Shown here piece by piece: positions 15,281-26,226 of a DNA stretch of 64,000 nucleotides (positions are counted from its first letter, which is position 1; every line of letters begins with the position of its first letter). Position numbers and translations under genes: made by a program. The notes beneath the pieces are model-generated. The model saw nothing but the letters and a program-made list of their open reading frames with translations. It searched no databases and was not told where the DNA came from. This DNA is from Microbacterium trichothecenolyticum (GTDB taxonomy: Bacteria > Actinomycetota > Actinomycetes > Actinomycetales > Microbacteriaceae). The stretch spans positions 248,001-312,000 of the forward strand of contig NZ_JAUTBF010000001.1 in NCBI RefSeq assembly GCF_030818955.1, written 5' to 3'.

Positions 15281-15892
15281 ATGTCGGAAGACAACAAGGT
15301 CGTCGCGGAGCTCCGCGAGAACTTCGGCAAGGGCTTCGCCCGTCGCCTCCGCGCCGCGGGCAAGATCCCGGCCGTCATCTACGGCCACGGCACCGAGCCC
15401 CAGCACGTCGCGCTGCCCGGCCACCAGGTCGCGCTGCTCATCCGTCGCGCCAACGCGCTGCTCGACCTCGACATCGCGGGCAAGAGCCAGCTGGTGCTCG
15501 TGAAGGACGTGCAGAAGGACCCCGTGCGTCAGATCATCGAGCACATCGACCTCATCGTCGTGAAGAAGGGCGAGAAGGTCCAGGTCGACGTTCCCGTGAT
15601 CGTCGTGGGCGAGCCCTTCTCCGGCACCATCGCCAACCTCGACAACGCCACCGTGTCGCTCGAGGTCGAGGCCACCCACATCCCGCAGAACATCGAGGTC
15701 GACGTCGAGGGCGCCGAGGACGGCACGCAGATCACCGCTGCCGACCTGAAGCTCCCCGCCGGCGCCAGCCTGGTGACCGAGCCCGAGACTCTCATCGTGG
15801 GTGTGTCGGTTCCGCTGGACACCCTCGCCGCTGAGGAGGAGATCGCCGAGGCCGACGCCGAGGTCGCCGAGGAGCAGTCCGAAGAGGCGTGA
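15281..15892 (+). CDS. rplY: 50S ribosomal protein L25 / general stress protein Ctc
   Basis: Binds 5S rRNA in the large ribosomal subunit. At 203 residues it is the long TL5/Ctc form: an N-terminal 5S-binding domain (RENFGKGFARRLRAAGKIPAVIYG) of about 95 residues and a C-terminal beta domain (KKGEKVQVDVPVIVVGEPFS to LIVGVSVPLD), finished by an acidic tail of about 25 residues rich in Glu and Ala. GAGGAG upstream supports the start. In many bacteria the gene precedes pth, as here, and the strong hairpin between them suggests separate 3' ends. Confidence 0.96.
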   Translation: MSEDNKVVAELRENFGKGFARRLRAAGKIPAVIYGHGTEPQHVALPGHQVALLIRRANALLDLDIAGKSQLVLVKDVQKDPVRQIIEHIDLIVVKKGEKVQVDVPVIVVGEPFSGTIANLDNATVSLEVEATHIPQNIEVDVEGAEDGTQITAADLKLPAGASLVTEPETLIVGVSVPLDTLAAEEEIAEADAEVAEEQSEEA

Positions 15893-15919
15893 TTGCGCGC
15901 GGGGTTCGTCCCGCCGCTC

Positions 15920-15956
15920 ACGAGGGGGTGCGTTCGCGCGCCCCCTCGTTTCTTTT
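15920..15956 (+). terminator. Rho-independent terminator after rplY
   Basis: ACGAGGGGG and CCCCCTCGT form a 9-base stem around a 12-base loop, followed by TTTCTTTT. This is the clearest classical terminator in the window. Confidence 0.9.
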
Positions 15957-16018
15957 CCGGCGCGCCCGCCCCCGTCGACAGGTCGGGGCCGCCGCCCCGA
16001 TCCGGAAGGATGGATGCC

Positions 16019-16603
16019 ATGGCAGACACGTGGGTGATCGTCGGGCTCGGCAACCCGGGGCCGCGGTATGAGACGACCCGGCACAACATCGGCCAGATGG
16101 TCATGGACGAGCTCGCCGCGCGTCGCCGTGAGTCCTTCCGCGCGCACAAGGCGAACGCGCGCGTGGTCGAGACCTGGCTGAGGCCGGGCGCCGCCAAGCT
16201 CGTGCTGGCCAAGCCGAACAGCTTCATGAACGTCTCGGGCGGCCCGGTCGCCGGTCTCGCCCGCTTCTACGGCACGGATCCCGCGCACGTCGTCGTGGTG
16301 CACGACGAGCTCGACATTCCCTACGACACGATCAAGCTCAAGACCGGCGGTGGTCACGGCGGCCACAACGGCGTGCGCGATGTCGCCAAGGCGCTGGGCA
16401 CCCCCGAGTTCCCGCGCGTGCGCGTCGGCATCGGGCGTCCGGCGGGCCGGCAGGATCCGGCCGACTGGGTGCTGGATCCGTTCGGGGCGACCGAGCGTCA
16501 GACGCTGCCCATCCTCGTGTCCGATGCCGCCGACGCGGTCGAGATGCTCGTCGACGAGGGTCTCGTCGCTGCGCAGCAGAGGTTCCACGCTCCCCGGGCC
16601 TGA
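16019..16603 (+). CDS. pth: Peptidyl-tRNA hydrolase
   Basis: Recycles tRNA from peptidyl-tRNA released from ribosomes. The 194-residue length fits. Motifs: VGLGNPGPRYETTRHNIG with the catalytic His in TRHN, LAKPNSFMNVSG with the key Asn, and DELDIPYDTIKLKTGGGHGGHNGVRD with the conserved Asp and His. ATG 16019 is preferred to ATG 16010 because GGAAGGA overlaps 16010 but is eight bases from 16019. It lies between rplY and mfd, a common actinobacterial order. Confidence 0.96.
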   Translation: MADTWVIVGLGNPGPRYETTRHNIGQMVMDELAARRRESFRAHKANARVVETWLRPGAAKLVLAKPNSFMNVSGGPVAGLARFYGTDPAHVVVVHDELDIPYDTIKLKTGGGHGGHNGVRDVAKALGTPEFPRVRVGIGRPAGRQDPADWVLDPFGATERQTLPILVSDAADAVEMLVDEGLVAAQQRFHAPRA

Positions 16604-16622
16604 TGCCGCGGGTCGCGCGATG

Positions 16623-17105
16623 TCACGTGATGGACGCTCCGCCGGTCGACATCGCCGCCGCGGCGCCGGCGATCGCCACGATGACGAATGCGCCGAAGAC
16701 CAGCGGCCCCAGCGCCGAGACGACGATCGCCGCGATGCCGGCACCGCGCGCGGCGTTGCGCGCCGTCGCGACGATGCCGAGTACGAAGGCGGCGAGGCCG
16801 ATGACGGTCGCGGCCCAGAAGGTGATCTCGCCCGCGAGTACCAGGTCGCGCACGGGCGAGAACATCCGCGCCTCGATCGTTGCCGCCGTCTGCAGATCGG
16901 GTGCGACCCGGCTGACGATGCGGAAGGCGAGAAGACCGCCCACCGCGGATGCCAGCACGGTGGCGATGAGCGACAGGATGAGCGCCCACGTGCCCAGTCG
17001 ACGACCGCGTGGAACGGCGGGCGGGGGCGTGAGGAGCGTGCCGGCCGGCGGCGCGACGTGCGGAGCCGCGAAGGTCGGGCCGTTCGGGGCGCTGGCAGAG
17101 GACAT
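16623..17105 (-). CDS. Hypothetical membrane protein (160 aa)
   Basis: An unrecognised protein with a proline-rich N-terminal tail of about 35 residues and three hydrophobic segments: WALILSLIATVLASAVGGLL, ITFWAATVIGLAAFVLGIVA and GIAAIVVSALGPLVFGAFVI. A short extracytoplasmic loop follows the first. The layout resembles actinobacterial DUF4190-like or similar small membrane proteins, without a decisive motif. TAGAGT lies six bases before ATG 17105 with no ribosome site, so it is probably leaderless. It is convergent with pth and divergent from mfd. Confidence 0.75.
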   Translation of the reverse strand: MSSASAPNGPTFAAPHVAPPAGTLLTPPPAVPRGRRLGTWALILSLIATVLASAVGGLLAFRIVSRVAPDLQTAATIEARMFSPVRDLVLAGEITFWAATVIGLAAFVLGIVATARNAARGAGIAAIVVSALGPLVFGAFVIVAIAGAAAAMSTGGASIT

Positions 17106-17186
17106 GCCGCCACTCTAAGAGACGGCACGGCTGCCGTGATACCGACCGCGCGCCCGGCGTCCCGGCCCGATGTCGGTGCCCCCGCG

Positions 17187-17192
17187 TAGACT
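17187..17192 (+). promoter_or_regulatory. -10 element TAGACT of mfd (leaderless type)
   Basis: TAGACT ends seven bases before GTG 17200. Transcription starting at the normal distance would begin at or one base before the start codon. No ribosome site is present. Confidence 0.65.
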
Positions 17193-17199
17193 CTTTCGA

Positions 17200-20100
17200 G
17201 TGACAGTTCCCGGGATCGTGCGCGCCCTCGAGCAGGCTGAGTCGTACCGTGAGGCCGCGTCCGCGGCATCCGCCGACCTGTCTCTCTCCCTCGTCGACGG
17301 GCTCGATGCCCCCGTCATCGCGGGCCTCATCGAGCGTCGTCGTGCCGCCGGCGGTCCGGGGGCCGTGCTCGTCATCGCCCCGACCGGGCGTCGCGCCGAA
17401 TCCCTGGGACCGGCTCTGGATGCCGTGCTCCCGGGCGCCCAGGTGCTGCACTTCCCCGCGTGGGAGACGCTGCCGCACGAGCGCCTGAGCCCGAGCCCCG
17501 AGACGGTGGGCCGCCGCCTCGACGTGCTGCGCCGGATCGCCGCATGGGACGGCGAGACACCGCTCGTCGTCACCGCGTCGGTGCGCAGCGCGCTGCAGCC
17601 GCTCGCCCCCGGGCTCGGCGACGTCCGGCCCGTCGAGCTCGTGGTGGGCGGACGCGGACACGAGCTGGAGGCGGTCACGACCCGCCTCGTCGAGCTCGCC
17701 TACCACCGGGTCGACATGGTCTCGCGTCGCGGGGAGTTCGCCGTGCGCGGCGGCATCCTCGACGTGTTCCCGCCCGTGGCCGATCACCCCTACCGCGTCG
17801 AGTTCTTCGGCGACGAGGTCGATCAGATCCGCGCCTTCTCGGTCGCCGATCAGCGCTCGCTCCCGGGCGAGGTCACGACCGTCACTCTCGTGCCCAGCCG
17901 CGAGCTGCTGCTCACCGCCGAGGTGCGGGCACGTGCCGCCGAGCTGCGCGACGGCTACCCGGGCCTGCGGCAACTGCTCGAGAAGATGGCCGAGGGCATC
18001 CCCGCCGAGGGCATGGAATCCCTCATCCCGGTGCTCGTCGACGACCTCGTCACCCTCGTCGACTACCTCCCCGGCGGCAGCGCCGTGGCCCTCGTCGATC
18101 CCGAGCGCTCGCTCGCGCGCGCGACCACGCTCGGCGACACGAACCGCGAGTTCCTCGAGGCCGCGTGGTCGGCGGCCACCGCCGGGGCCGACACTCCGGT
18201 CGACCTCGACTCGGGTGATTTCGTCACGCTCGACGACCTGCACGAGAGGGCCAGCGGCCGCGGCGGTGTGTGGTGGCAGCTCAGCGCCTTCGATTCGGGT
18301 GCGGCGGACGCCGAAGACGAGGGTCTCGTCGTCGGTGACGACTCCGCCCACCGCATCAAGGCCGACGCCGTGCCGTCGTTCCAGGGCAATGTCGACGGCG
18401 CGACGGCCCATGTCGGCCAGCTGCTCGCCGACGGCTGGTCTGTCGTGGTCACGGCATCCGGACCCGGTATGGTCGACCGCGCGCGTGACGTGCTCGCCGA
18501 GCGGGGGATCGCCGCGCGCCGTGTCGACGACGTGCGCACCGTCCCCGAGCCGGGGGTGGCCCACGTCGTCTGCGCACCGCTGGAGCGCGGTTTCGAGCTG
18601 ATCGAGGCGCGGTTCGCCGTCATCACCGAGACCGAGTTCTACGGGCGGTCGGTCGGCGGCGACAATCGGGGCGTCAAGAAGCTCGCCTCGCGTCGACGCA
18701 ACGTCGTCGACCCGCTGCAGCTGAAGCCCGGCGACGTCGTGGTGCACGCCACGCACGGCATCGGCAAGTTCATCGAGCTGACGCAGCGCGAGGTCTCCAG
18801 CGGCGGGCGCAACGCGGTCAAGACGACGAAGGAGTACCTCGTCCTCGAGTACGCGCCGTCCAAGCGCGGCTACCCGGGCGACAAGCTCTTCGTGCCCACC
18901 GACCAGCTCGACCTGCTGTCGAAGTACGTCGGCGGCGAGGCGCCCACCCTGTCGAAGATGGGCGGCAGCGACTGGGCCGCGGCGAAGGGGCGTGCGCGCA
19001 AGGCCGTCCGCGACATCGCGGTCGAGCTGGTGAAGCTGTACTCGGCGCGCATGGCATCCAAGGGCTACGCCTTCGGACCCGACACCCCCTGGCAACGCGA
19101 GCTCGAAGAGGCGTTCCCGTTCGCCGAGACGCAGGATCAGCTGCAGACGATCGATGAGATCAAGGCCGACATGGAGAAGCCGATCCCGATGGACCGCCTG
19201 CTCTCGGGCGACGTGGGCTTCGGTAAGACCGAGGTCGCCGTCCGCGCCGCGTTCAAGGCCATTCAGGACGGCAAGCAGGTCGCGATGCTCGTGCCGACGA
19301 CCCTGCTGGTCAAGCAGCACCTCGAGACCTTCGCCGAGCGTTTCGCGGGGTTCCCGGTGACCGTGCGCCCGCTCTCGCGCTTCCAGAGCGACAAAGAGGC
19401 GAAGGCGACGCTCGCGGGCCTCACCGACGGCACCGTCGACATGGTCATCGGCACGCACCGCATCCTCACCGAGAAGGTCATCTTCAAAGACCTCGGGCTG
19501 ATGATCATCGACGAGGAGCAGCGGTTCGGCGTCGAGCACAAAGACGCGCTGAAGAAGCTCAAGACCAACGTCGACATCCTCGCCATGAGCGCGACGCCCA
19601 TCCCGCGCACGCTCGAGATGGCGGTCACCGGCATCCGCGAGATGTCGACGCTCGCGACCCCGCCCGAGGACCGGCATCCGATCCTGTCGTACGTCGGTCC
19701 CCGCAACGACAAGCAGATCGCCGCCGCCATCCGCCGCGAACTGCTGCGCGAGGGACAGGTGTTCTACGTGCACAACCGCGTGTCGTCGATCCAGCGGGTC
19801 GCCGCGCACCTCGCCGAGCTCGTGCCCGAGGCGCGAATCGTCGTCGCCCACGGTCAGATGGGCGAGCACGCGCTCGAGCAGGTCGTCGACGACTTCTGGG
19901 AGCGCCGCGCCGACGTGCTCGTGTCGACGACGATCATCGAGACCGGTCTCGACATCTCCAACGCCAACACGATCATCATCGACCGCGCCGACAAGTACGG
20001 TCTGTCGCAGCTGCACCAGCTCCGCGGGCGCGTCGGACGCGGGCGCGACCGCGCGTACGCGTACTTCCTGTACGACGAGATGAAGCCGCTGTCCGAGACC

Positions 20101-20775
20101 GCGGCCGACCGCCTCGAGACCATCGCCGTCAACAACGACCTCGGCTCCGGCATGCAGGTCGCGCTGAAAGACCTCGAGCTGCGCGGGGCGGGAAACCTTC
20201 TCGGCGCCGAGCAGGCCGGTCACATCGCGGGCGTCGGGTTCGATCTGTACCTGCGCATGATCGGCGAGGCCGTGTCGACGTTCCGCGGAGAGGACGTCGA
20301 CGGTCCCACCGAGCTGCGCCTCGAGCTGCCGGTCGACGCGCGGCTGCCGGAGTTCTACATCGACAGCGAGCGGCTGCGCCTCGAGGCGTACCAGAAGCTG
20401 TCGGCCGCGGCATCCGCCACCGCGAAGGACGACGCGATCGACCTCGTCGTCGAAGAACTCCGCGACCGCTACGGCGAGCCGCCCGCCGAGGTCGAGGGAC
20501 TCATCGCCGTCGCGCGCCTGCGGCGCCGCGCGGCGCAGGCGGGGCTCGCCGACGTCGTCGCGATGGGCTCGAACTTGCGCATCGCCCCCGCGAACCTCGC
20601 GGAGTCGATGCGGGTGCGCCTGCAGCGGCTGTACCCGAAGGCGAAGCTCGTCGCCGGAGGGGATGCCATGGTGGTGCCGCTCCCGCAAGACGCCGACGAC
20701 GCGAACCTCATCGCGTGGGTGCGCCAGCTGCTCGACGCGCTCTGGCCGCTGCCGGTCGAGACGGCGTCGGTCTGA
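17200..20775 (+). CDS. mfd: Transcription-repair coupling factor
   Basis: A DNA translocase of about 1191 residues that removes RNA polymerase stalled at lesions and recruits UvrA. Parts in order: UvrB-like N-terminal modules (HFPAWETLPHERLSPSPETVGRR), the polymerase-interacting domain from about residue 507 (LKPGDVVVHATHGIGKFIEL), helicase motor with Walker A DVGFGKTEVA near residue 670, IIDEEQRFGVEH near 768, SATPIPRTLEMA, and the translocation region ending at the C-terminal Mfd domain. GTG 17200 is chosen because a -10 hexamer lies seven bases upstream; ATG 17170 would place the promoter inside the gene. Length is in the usual range. Confidence 0.97.
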   Translation: MTVPGIVRALEQAESYREAASAASADLSLSLVDGLDAPVIAGLIERRRAAGGPGAVLVIAPTGRRAESLGPALDAVLPGAQVLHFPAWETLPHERLSPSPETVGRRLDVLRRIAAWDGETPLVVTASVRSALQPLAPGLGDVRPVELVVGGRGHELEAVTTRLVELAYHRVDMVSRRGEFAVRGGILDVFPPVADHPYRVEFFGDEVDQIRAFSVADQRSLPGEVTTVTLVPSRELLLTAEVRARAAELRDGYPGLRQLLEKMAEGIPAEGMESLIPVLVDDLVTLVDYLPGGSAVALVDPERSLARATTLGDTNREFLEAAWSAATAGADTPVDLDSGDFVTLDDLHERASGRGGVWWQLSAFDSGAADAEDEGLVVGDDSAHRIKADAVPSFQGNVDGATAHVGQLLADGWSVVVTASGPGMVDRARDVLAERGIAARRVDDVRTVPEPGVAHVVCAPLERGFELIEARFAVITETEFYGRSVGGDNRGVKKLASRRRNVVDPLQLKPGDVVVHATHGIGKFIELTQREVSSGGRNAVKTTKEYLVLEYAPSKRGYPGDKLFVPTDQLDLLSKYVGGEAPTLSKMGGSDWAAAKGRARKAVRDIAVELVKLYSARMASKGYAFGPDTPWQRELEEAFPFAETQDQLQTIDEIKADMEKPIPMDRLLSGDVGFGKTEVAVRAAFKAIQDGKQVAMLVPTTLLVKQHLETFAERFAGFPVTVRPLSRFQSDKEAKATLAGLTDGTVDMVIGTHRILTEKVIFKDLGLMIIDEEQRFGVEHKDALKKLKTNVDILAMSATPIPRTLEMAVTGIREMSTLATPPEDRHPILSYVGPRNDKQIAAAIRRELLREGQVFYVHNRVSSIQRVAAHLAELVPEARIVVAHGQMGEHALEQVVDDFWERRADVLVSTTIIETGLDISNANTIIIDRADKYGLSQLHQLRGRVGRGRDRAYAYFLYDEMKPLSETAADRLETIAVNNDLGSGMQVALKDLELRGAGNLLGAEQAGHIAGVGFDLYLRMIGEAVSTFRGEDVDGPTELRLELPVDARLPEFYIDSERLRLEAYQKLSAAASATAKDDAIDLVVEELRDRYGEPPAEVEGLIAVARLRRRAAQAGLADVVAMGSNLRIAPANLAESMRVRLQRLYPKAKLVAGGDAMVVPLPQDADDANLIAWVRQLLDALWPLPVETASV

Positions 20776-20867
20776 ACGGGCCGGTCGAGGCGGAGGTCCC
20801 GCCGCGGCGGGCGGGGCCGGTGGGTGTGGTGGGTCCGGTGGGTTCGGGGTGCCCGGCCGATGATGGT

Positions 20868-20947
20868 CCGTCCCGCGGAGTTCGGACTCGACGCGCGCTC
20901 CTGCGGCGACTCCGGGCGGCGTGTCGCGGGCGAACTCCGCGGGATGG
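20868..20947. repeat. Palindromic repeat family A, copy 1
   Basis: Left arm CCGTCCCGCGGAGTTCG with CGACGCGC pairs with GGCGTGTCG and CGAACTCCGCGGGATGG. Arms are about 29 bases around a 20-base loop. It lies between mfd and the first TRIC gene. Other copies are at 22.5-22.95 kb and 39.5 kb. Confidence 0.75.
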
Positions 20948-21003
20948 AGCACCGACACTGCGCGCGTGCACGGAGCATCGCCGGCCGCTGCCAGAATGAC
21001 CGT

Positions 21004-21660
21004 ATGACCGACGTCGTCCCCGAGCAGCGGGCCCCGTCTCGCCCCTCCCTGGGCGCGCGTGCGTTCGACGCCCTCGACATCGCGGCCACGGCCCTGTTCG
21101 GCCTCGAAGGGGCGGCGATCGCGGCCCATGCGGGGCTCGACCTTCTCGGTGTCGTCGTAGTCGGCTTCATCGTCGCCCTCGCCGGTGGTGTGCTGCGCGA
21201 CGTACTGCTCGGCGACCTGCCGCCCGCCGCGCTGCGCTCACCCAGCCGCATCGTGGCCGCGCTCGGTGCGGCGGTCGTGGCGTTCGTGTGCATCGAGGTC
21301 GTCGACGCGTTCCCGGTGCTTCCCCTCCAGGTCATGGATGCCATCGGCCTCGCCCTCTTCGCCGTCACGGGCGCGCAGAAGGCTTGGAGCACGGGCGCCA
21401 ACCTGTGGGTGGTGACGATCCTCGGCACCGTCGCCGCCACCGGTGGTGGTGTGATCCGCGATGTCCTGCTGCAGCGCACCCCCTTCGTGCTCTCGCAAAG
21501 CGTGTACGGCAGTGCCGCGGCCGCGGGCGCCGTGGTCACCGGCATCCTTCTCGCCACGACCCGCCGGCCACGTCTGGCGCTCGCCGCCGGCTTCGTCGTG
21601 GCGCTCGCCCTGCGCCTGGGCGCCGTGCTGTGGGGCTGGTCTCTTCCGAGGATCACGTGA
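21004..21660 (+). CDS. TRIC / UPF0126 family cation channel, first copy
   Basis: A 218-residue membrane protein of the trimeric intracellular cation channel family, expected to pass K+ in homotrimers. It has two internal repeats of three helices, each with the family core: GLDLLGVVVVGFIVALAGGV with LRDVLLGDLPP, and ANLWVVTILGTVAATGGGV with IRDVLLQRTP. The conserved glycine-rich ALAGG and ATGGG kinks are intact. CAGAAT six bases before ATG 21004 suggests a leaderless start. It overlaps the second copy by GTGA. Confidence 0.9.
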   Translation: MTDVVPEQRAPSRPSLGARAFDALDIAATALFGLEGAAIAAHAGLDLLGVVVVGFIVALAGGVLRDVLLGDLPPAALRSPSRIVAALGAAVVAFVCIEVVDAFPVLPLQVMDAIGLALFAVTGAQKAWSTGANLWVVTILGTVAATGGGVIRDVLLQRTPFVLSQSVYGSAAAAGAVVTGILLATTRRPRLALAAGFVVALALRLGAVLWGWSLPRIT

Positions 21661-22331
21661 GCGCTCTGCTCGTGGGGCGCGTCGTGACCGCGACCCGTCC
21701 CGTGCCGGGACGTCCGTCTCTCGGCGCCCGTGCATTCGCCGCGCTCGACATCACGGCCACCGCCGTGCGCGGCCTCGAAGGGGCGGCCTTGGCTGCCCAC
21801 GCCGGGTTCGATCTGCTCGGCGTGATCGTGGTCGGCTTCGTCGCCGCCGTCGCGGGGGGCATGTTGCGCGACGTGCTCCTGGGCGATCTGCCGCCGGCGG
21901 CGCTGCGTTCCGCGAGTCGCATCGTCGTGGCCCTGATGGCGGCGGTCGCGACGTTCGTGTTGCTGAACCTCGTGGATGCCGTACCCGAACCCCTCCTGCT
22001 GAGCCTCGACGGCATGGGGTTGGCGCTGTTCGCCGTGATCGGCGCCCAGAAGGCGTACGCGCACGGCGCGAGCCTGTGGGTCGTGGTGATCATCGGCGTC
22101 GTCGCGGCCACGGGAGGCGGCGTGCTGCGCGACGTCCTGCTCGGGCACACGCCGGTATTGCTGACGCAGAGCGTGTACGGCCTGGCCGCTGCGGCTGGGG
22201 CCCTGGTCACCGGCATCCTCCTGCTGACGACCCGTCGCCCCCACCTCGCCGTCGTGGTCGGCTTCGTCATCGCCTTCGGGCTGCGCGAGGCGGCAATCCT
22301 CTGGGGCTGGTCGCTGCCGCGTATCGGCTGA
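21657..22331 (+). CDS. TRIC / UPF0126 family cation channel, second copy
   Basis: A 224-residue paralogue of the preceding gene, starting at GTG inside the previous stop (GTGA overlap). It shares the start PSLGARAFAALDI, the cores FDLLGVIVVGFVAAVAGG and ASLWVVVIIGVVAATGGGV, and the identical end WGWSLPRI, so the pair is a tandem duplication. The differing N-terminal tail (SALLVGRVVTATRPVPG) and different central residues suggest some divergence. Translation coupling suggests equal amounts of both; hetero-oligomers are possible but unproven. Confidence 0.88.
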   Translation: MSALLVGRVVTATRPVPGRPSLGARAFAALDITATAVRGLEGAALAAHAGFDLLGVIVVGFVAAVAGGMLRDVLLGDLPPAALRSASRIVVALMAAVATFVLLNLVDAVPEPLLLSLDGMGLALFAVIGAQKAYAHGASLWVVVIIGVVAATGGGVLRDVLLGHTPVLLTQSVYGLAAAAGALVTGILLLTTRRPHLAVVVGFVIAFGLREAAILWGWSLPRIG

Positions 22332-22394
22332 CGGGGGTGTCGGCCTCACGCCGACGGCACCGACGGGAAGGCAGACGTTTCTCCCACCTCGGCC

Positions 22395-22538
22395 GTCGTG
22401 TTGTCGGGCTGTTGGGCTGTTGGGCTGTCGTGCCGTCGGCCAGTCGGCCAGTCGGCCAGTCGGCCAGTCGGACCGTCGGCCAGTCGGACCGTCGGCCAGT
22501 CGGACCGTCGGCCCGTCGGGTTGTCGTGCCGTCGGGCG
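22395..22538. repeat. Octamer tandem array (GTCGGNNN x 18)
   Basis: Eighteen consecutive 8-base units with no break in phase, nearly all GTCGGNNN; GTCGGCCA occurs six times and GTCGGACC three times, alternating in the centre. The last unit runs into the left arm of the next family A palindrome. This is VNTR-like, and no coding frame through it looks real. Confidence 0.85.
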
Positions 22539-22608
22539 GAGTTCTGGGCCGACGCGCCGGGTGGGGTGGCCTGGTGGCGGCGTGTCGAGGCTCGACTCCG
22601 CTGGACGG
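22529..22608. repeat. Palindromic repeat family A, copy 2
   Basis: CCGTCGGGCGGAGTTC and CGACGCGCCG pair with CGGCGTGTCG and GACTCCGCTGGACGG. It directly follows the octamer array, between the second TRIC gene and ppc, which are convergent. Confidence 0.7.
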
Positions 22609-22649
22609 TGCGGGCCTGCCTGCCGGGGCGCGGGGCGGGAGCCCTCGTA

Positions 22650-22734
22650 CCGTCGTGCGGAGTTTTCCGACGACACGCCGTACGCGACCCGGCGGGGGTG
22701 GCGCGTCGGGGTCGGCGTCCGCAGGGAGGTACGG
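22650..22734. repeat. Palindromic repeat family A, copy 3 (right arm decayed)
   Basis: The left arm CCGTCGTGCGGAGTTTTCCG plus ACGACACGCCG is well kept. The right arm GGCGCGTCGG...TCCGCAGGGAGG matches only in part. It looks like an older copy. Confidence 0.5.
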
Positions 22735-22810
22735 GAGATAGCCGGTGAGCGGGCGCCCCGGGAGCGGCGGGCGGCGTGGCGGCGGGCACCGGGCGGAGGT
22801 GCAGGACGGG

Positions 22811-22874
22811 CCGAGCCCTCTCGACCGCCGAGCCGTCTGGCCGCCGAGCCGTCTGGCCGCCGATCCGCCGATCG
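22811..22874. repeat. Second octamer-type array before family A copy 4
   Basis: Two exact 16-base units GCCGAGCCGTCTGGCC (22827 and 22843) lie in an 8-base rhythm with flanking degenerate units. Like the first array it abuts the left arm of a family A palindrome. Confidence 0.55.
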
Positions 22875-22945
22875 GAACTCCTCGGCGACACGCCGTGTAC
22901 GGCAGTGCTGAGCCGGCGTGTCGGGGCTGAACTCCGCAGGACGGC
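22867..22945. repeat. Palindromic repeat family A, copy 4
   Basis: CGACACGCCG pairs with CGGCGTGTCG, and the right arm continues CTGAACTCCGCAGGACGGC. The left outer arm is shortened. It lies about 80 bases from the ppc stop. Confidence 0.6.
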
Positions 22946-23022
22946 ACAGGCCAGGACGCCCCCGAACGACGGCGCGCCGGCCCCGCGAGGGAAGCCGGCG
23001 CGCCGAACGGAACGGATGCCGC

Positions 23023-25698
<2,676 letters not shown>

Positions 25699-25704
25699 AC
25701 GGCA

Positions 25705-25710
25705 AGGTTA
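25705..25710 (-). promoter_or_regulatory. -10 element TAACCT of ppc (leaderless type)
   Basis: On the minus strand TAACCT is followed by TGCCGT and then GTG. The six-base gap leaves no room for a ribosome site. Confidence 0.6.
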
Positions 25711-25916
25711 TCTGCGTCGTACGACACCCGAATGACACGGGCGCTCGACGGGGGGCAGTGCGCGCTTTCCCGGGCCTGTGCAGGAGCCGTGACGCACGCT
25801 CTCGCGTCGGATTTTCTTCGGAACGGATGCCAGAGCGCCGGACGTCTCACGGTTCCCGCCGCTTCGCGCGCCGATGTGTCCGGCCACCGGCGCGCTCGGG
25901 ATCGGCCCGACCTTCG

Positions 25917-26012
25917 GCGGGGAATCGTGCCGGGCTCCGGAAGATTCCCCGCGAGCGCGCGATCCGCCGCGCTCCGAGGCCGTGGCATTCGGCAGGATCC
26001 GGAGTCCGGCAC
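25917..26012. repeat. Two interlocking inverted repeats between ppc and mazG
   Basis: GCGGGGAATC (25917-25926) pairs with GATTCCCCGC (25943-25952). GTGCCGGGCTCCGGA (25927-25941) pairs with TCCGGAGTCCGGCAC (25998-26012), one mismatch. The two hairpins share bases and cannot both form fully. Function unknown. The rest of 25711-26226 holds repeat family C and no gene I can support. Confidence 0.6.
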
Positions 26013-26056
26013 CCGCGCCCCACCCACCAGCGCGCCGCGCGGGCCGCCGTCCGCCG

Positions 26057-26153
26057 GGGCCGAACTCCTGAAGTTCCACGCGGCCCGGCCCCGCCCGCCC
26101 CGGAAACACGGCACCTCGGCCCCGGGCGGCTCCGAATCTCAGGAGTTCGGCCC
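26057..26153. repeat. Palindromic repeat family C, copy 1
   Basis: GGGCCGAACTCCTGA (26057-26071) is an exact inverted match to TCAGGAGTTCGGCCC (26139-26153), enclosing about 67 very GC-rich bases. A related, less perfect copy is at 31858-31937. It lies 70 bases before mazG. Confidence 0.7.
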
Positions 26154-26226
26154 GGCCCCGCCCGCCACGTGCGGTCACGGGGGATACTCGGGGCGAGGCG
26201 CCGACGGCGCCGCGGGAGGAGACGCC

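Noticed and set aside
16498..21129. 1543-residue open frame on the minus strand opposite mfd
   Set aside because: It is a mirror of the mfd coding frame in GC-rich DNA, with low-complexity Arg/Gly/Val/Asp composition and no domain. Mfd on the plus strand is certain.
22395..22538. CRISPR array
   Set aside because: Units are contiguous octamers without unique spacers, and no cas genes are near.
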